64,000 bases of DNA from contig NZ_CP017080.1 of the NCBI RefSeq assembly GCF_001645685.2, forward strand, positions 4,579,051-4,643,050. The letters run 5' to 3'. Both the position numbers and the translations under genes were made by a program. This stretch comes from Peribacillus muralis. Lineage in GTDB: Bacteria > Bacillota > Bacilli > Bacillales > DSM-1321. Positions within the stretch are counted from its first letter, which is position 1. Each line of letters begins with the position of its first letter. A model generated the notes under the pieces. That model had not been told where the DNA came from. It did no database searches and saw only the letters and a program-made list of their open reading frames with translations. Positions 63,174 through 64,000 of this stretch are shown here, piece after piece.

Positions 63174-63650
63174 TTACTTCCATCCAAATGCAATCTGCCA
63201 TTCCTCATCAGGGATCGATTCTGCTAAAATATCCCCTGCCTCGAATAAAAAACGCCATACTATACTTGAAAGTGCAGGTATCTCACCGAGCGATGAAAGG
63301 TCAAAAGCTTTTTTTGCCCATACACATCCATTTTCATCCACGATCATTATATCCACGATTTCAAACCGGATCGCTTTCTCCAATGAATTTCTTATAAATG
63401 CGACGATGATCACATCTTCCTCTTCCCTAGTAAGCTTCACCCCGGAAATCGAAATTTGATTGGGCTTTAACGCTGGCAGCTTTTGATGGTGGAACCTATA
63501 GACATACTCCTCTTGCTTCGTAATGTCGCAATCTCCATGGAACATTAAGGAAGTTCGAACAAATTCAGCCTGAACGTCATGTTCATTCGAAGCTGCAATG
63601 GCATTCCTCCCATTAATCCCTTTATCCCTTTTCCCAAAGAAACTCATCAT
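63174..63650 (-). CDS. slaP: Accessory Sec system S-layer assembly protein, SlaP-like (short)
   Basis: A 158-residue soluble protein whose core reads RTSLMFHGDCDITKQEEYVY, PNQISISGVKLTREEEDVII and IPDEEWQIAFGW. This is the pattern of the SLAP domain found beside secA2 in Bacillus; in B. anthracis SlaP works with SecA2 to secrete S-layer proteins. It is clearly shorter than B. anthracis SlaP and appears to have one domain. It overlaps the secA2 stop by four bases (ATGA). The name rests on context and family resemblance. Confidence 0.72.
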   Translation of the reverse strand: MMSFFGKRDKGINGRNAIAASNEHDVQAEFVRTSLMFHGDCDITKQEEYVYRFHHQKLPALKPNQISISGVKLTREEEDVIIVAFIRNSLEKAIRFEIVDIMIVDENGCVWAKKAFDLSSLGEIPALSSIVWRFLFEAGDILAESIPDEEWQIAFGWK

Positions 63651-64000
63651 TCATCACTCTCCATAGCACCATCATCCTCCTGGTTGCTCTTCATGAATTC
63701 CAGGAAATGCACACTGATTTCCGATTCAATTTTATTCAACAGAAGGTTAAATCGACTAAGCGCTTCTCGTTCAAACAACATATACGGATCCTGTTGCCCA
63801 TATCCGCTTAAACCAATCCCTTCCTTAACACCATTCATTTCGTCTAAATGATTCATCCAGTTCGAATCAATATGATGCAGGATGAAAGCACGTACCTGAT
63901 CATCCCAGTCTGGATCATCTTGATAAATGTCCAGCACCGGTTTCAATTCGGCTAACGCACCCATCGCTTTGGCTTCAACCAGCTGGACATCGCCATTGCG
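63647..64000 (-). CDS. secA2: Accessory translocase ATPase SecA2, C-terminal part (runs off the window)
   Basis: The last 117 residues of a second SecA. The frame is open to the edge of the window (RNGDVQLVEAKAMGALAELK). FILHHIDSNWMNHLDEMNGV and KEGIGLSGYGQQDPYMLFER match the helical scaffold and wing of SecA, as in the housekeeping copy ([20 protein letters not shown]). The C-terminus is short and acidic (DDGAMESDE) and lacks the SEC-C zinc motif, as usual for SecA2. It is translationally coupled to the slaP-like gene. Confidence 0.9.
   Translation of the reverse strand, partial: RNGDVQLVEAKAMGALAELKPVLDIYQDDPDWDDQVRAFILHHIDSNWMNHLDEMNGVKEGIGLSGYGQQDPYMLFEREALSRFNLLLNKIESEISVHFLEFMKSNQEDDGAMESDE

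Noticed and set aside
1..64000. CRISPR arrays, rRNA or tRNA genes, prophage
   Set aside because: I saw no regularly spaced repeats, no rRNA signature, no cloverleaf with a CCA end, and no cluster of phage structural or integrase genes. Only the lone homing endonuclease and intron are mobile-type.

Overview
The window reads as the chromosome of a motile, endospore-type Bacillaceae (class Bacilli). Gene order from csbA-uvrBA through minJ-ctpB, ftsEX, cccB, yvjA, prfB-secA, hpf, the fliDST/hag/flgLK/flgM block, comF, degSU, yvyE, tagV and tagO follows the Bacillus subtilis map closely. Several differences (accessory Sec system, short TagH, tagD-tagB as an operon, catalase beside an MMPL pump) point to a relative such as Peribacillus. 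The genus is inference; no 16S or marker search was possible.

Layout. 1-2.6 kb: nucleotide excision repair (uvrA 5' end, uvrB) and the stress gene csbA. 2.7-7.6 kb: catalase, a divergent MMPL/RND exporter, and a YceI protein. 7.6-10.8 kb: a Fur-controlled hydroxamate-type siderophore importer with two permeases divergent from the binding lipoprotein. 10.9-11.4 kb: a palindromic intergenic repeat. 11.4-23 kb: division and envelope genes (minJ, ctpB, an M23 hydrolase, ftsX, ftsE), cytochrome c551, yvjA, prfB with its programmed frameshift, and secA. 23.1-24.5 kb: a biofilm-control cluster of sinR, a convergent sinI-like gene preceded by a cyclic-di-GMP-I riboswitch, and a small zinc-ribbon gene carrying paired SinR-type operators. 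24.6-36.2 kb: hpf and the late flagellar genes with csrA-fliW. A group I intron and a duplicated flagellin 3' end follow hag, and next to it lies a LAGLIDADG homing-endonuclease gene broken by an in-frame stop. 36.3-41.4 kb: comFC, a frameshifted comFA, degV and the DegS-DegU two-component system. 42-58.3 kb: wall teichoic acid genes (tagV, tagO, tagA, tagH, tagG, two TagF-type polymerases, tagD, tagB) enclosing a plus-strand surface-polysaccharide module (Wzy-like polymerase, MurJ-like flippase, glycosyltransferase). 58.7-64 kb: a WalR-type LysM/NlpC-P60 endopeptidase, tagU, a second copy of the intergenic repeat, an LtaS-like enzyme, a short SlaP-like protein and the 3' end of secA2.

How it fits together. 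Much of the window serves the surface and the motile-to-sessile decision: flagella (SigD, CsrA-FliW), DegSU, SinR/SinI, teichoic acids and their ligases, and WalR-type autolysin control. The most interesting element is the c-di-GMP riboswitch in front of the SinI-like antirepressor, which would wire the second messenger directly to SinR. The flagellin/intron arrangement is the second most unusual. Many start codons were moved inward from the longest reading frame because a good Shine-Dalgarno site sits in front of an internal ATG, GTG or TTG; each such case is stated.
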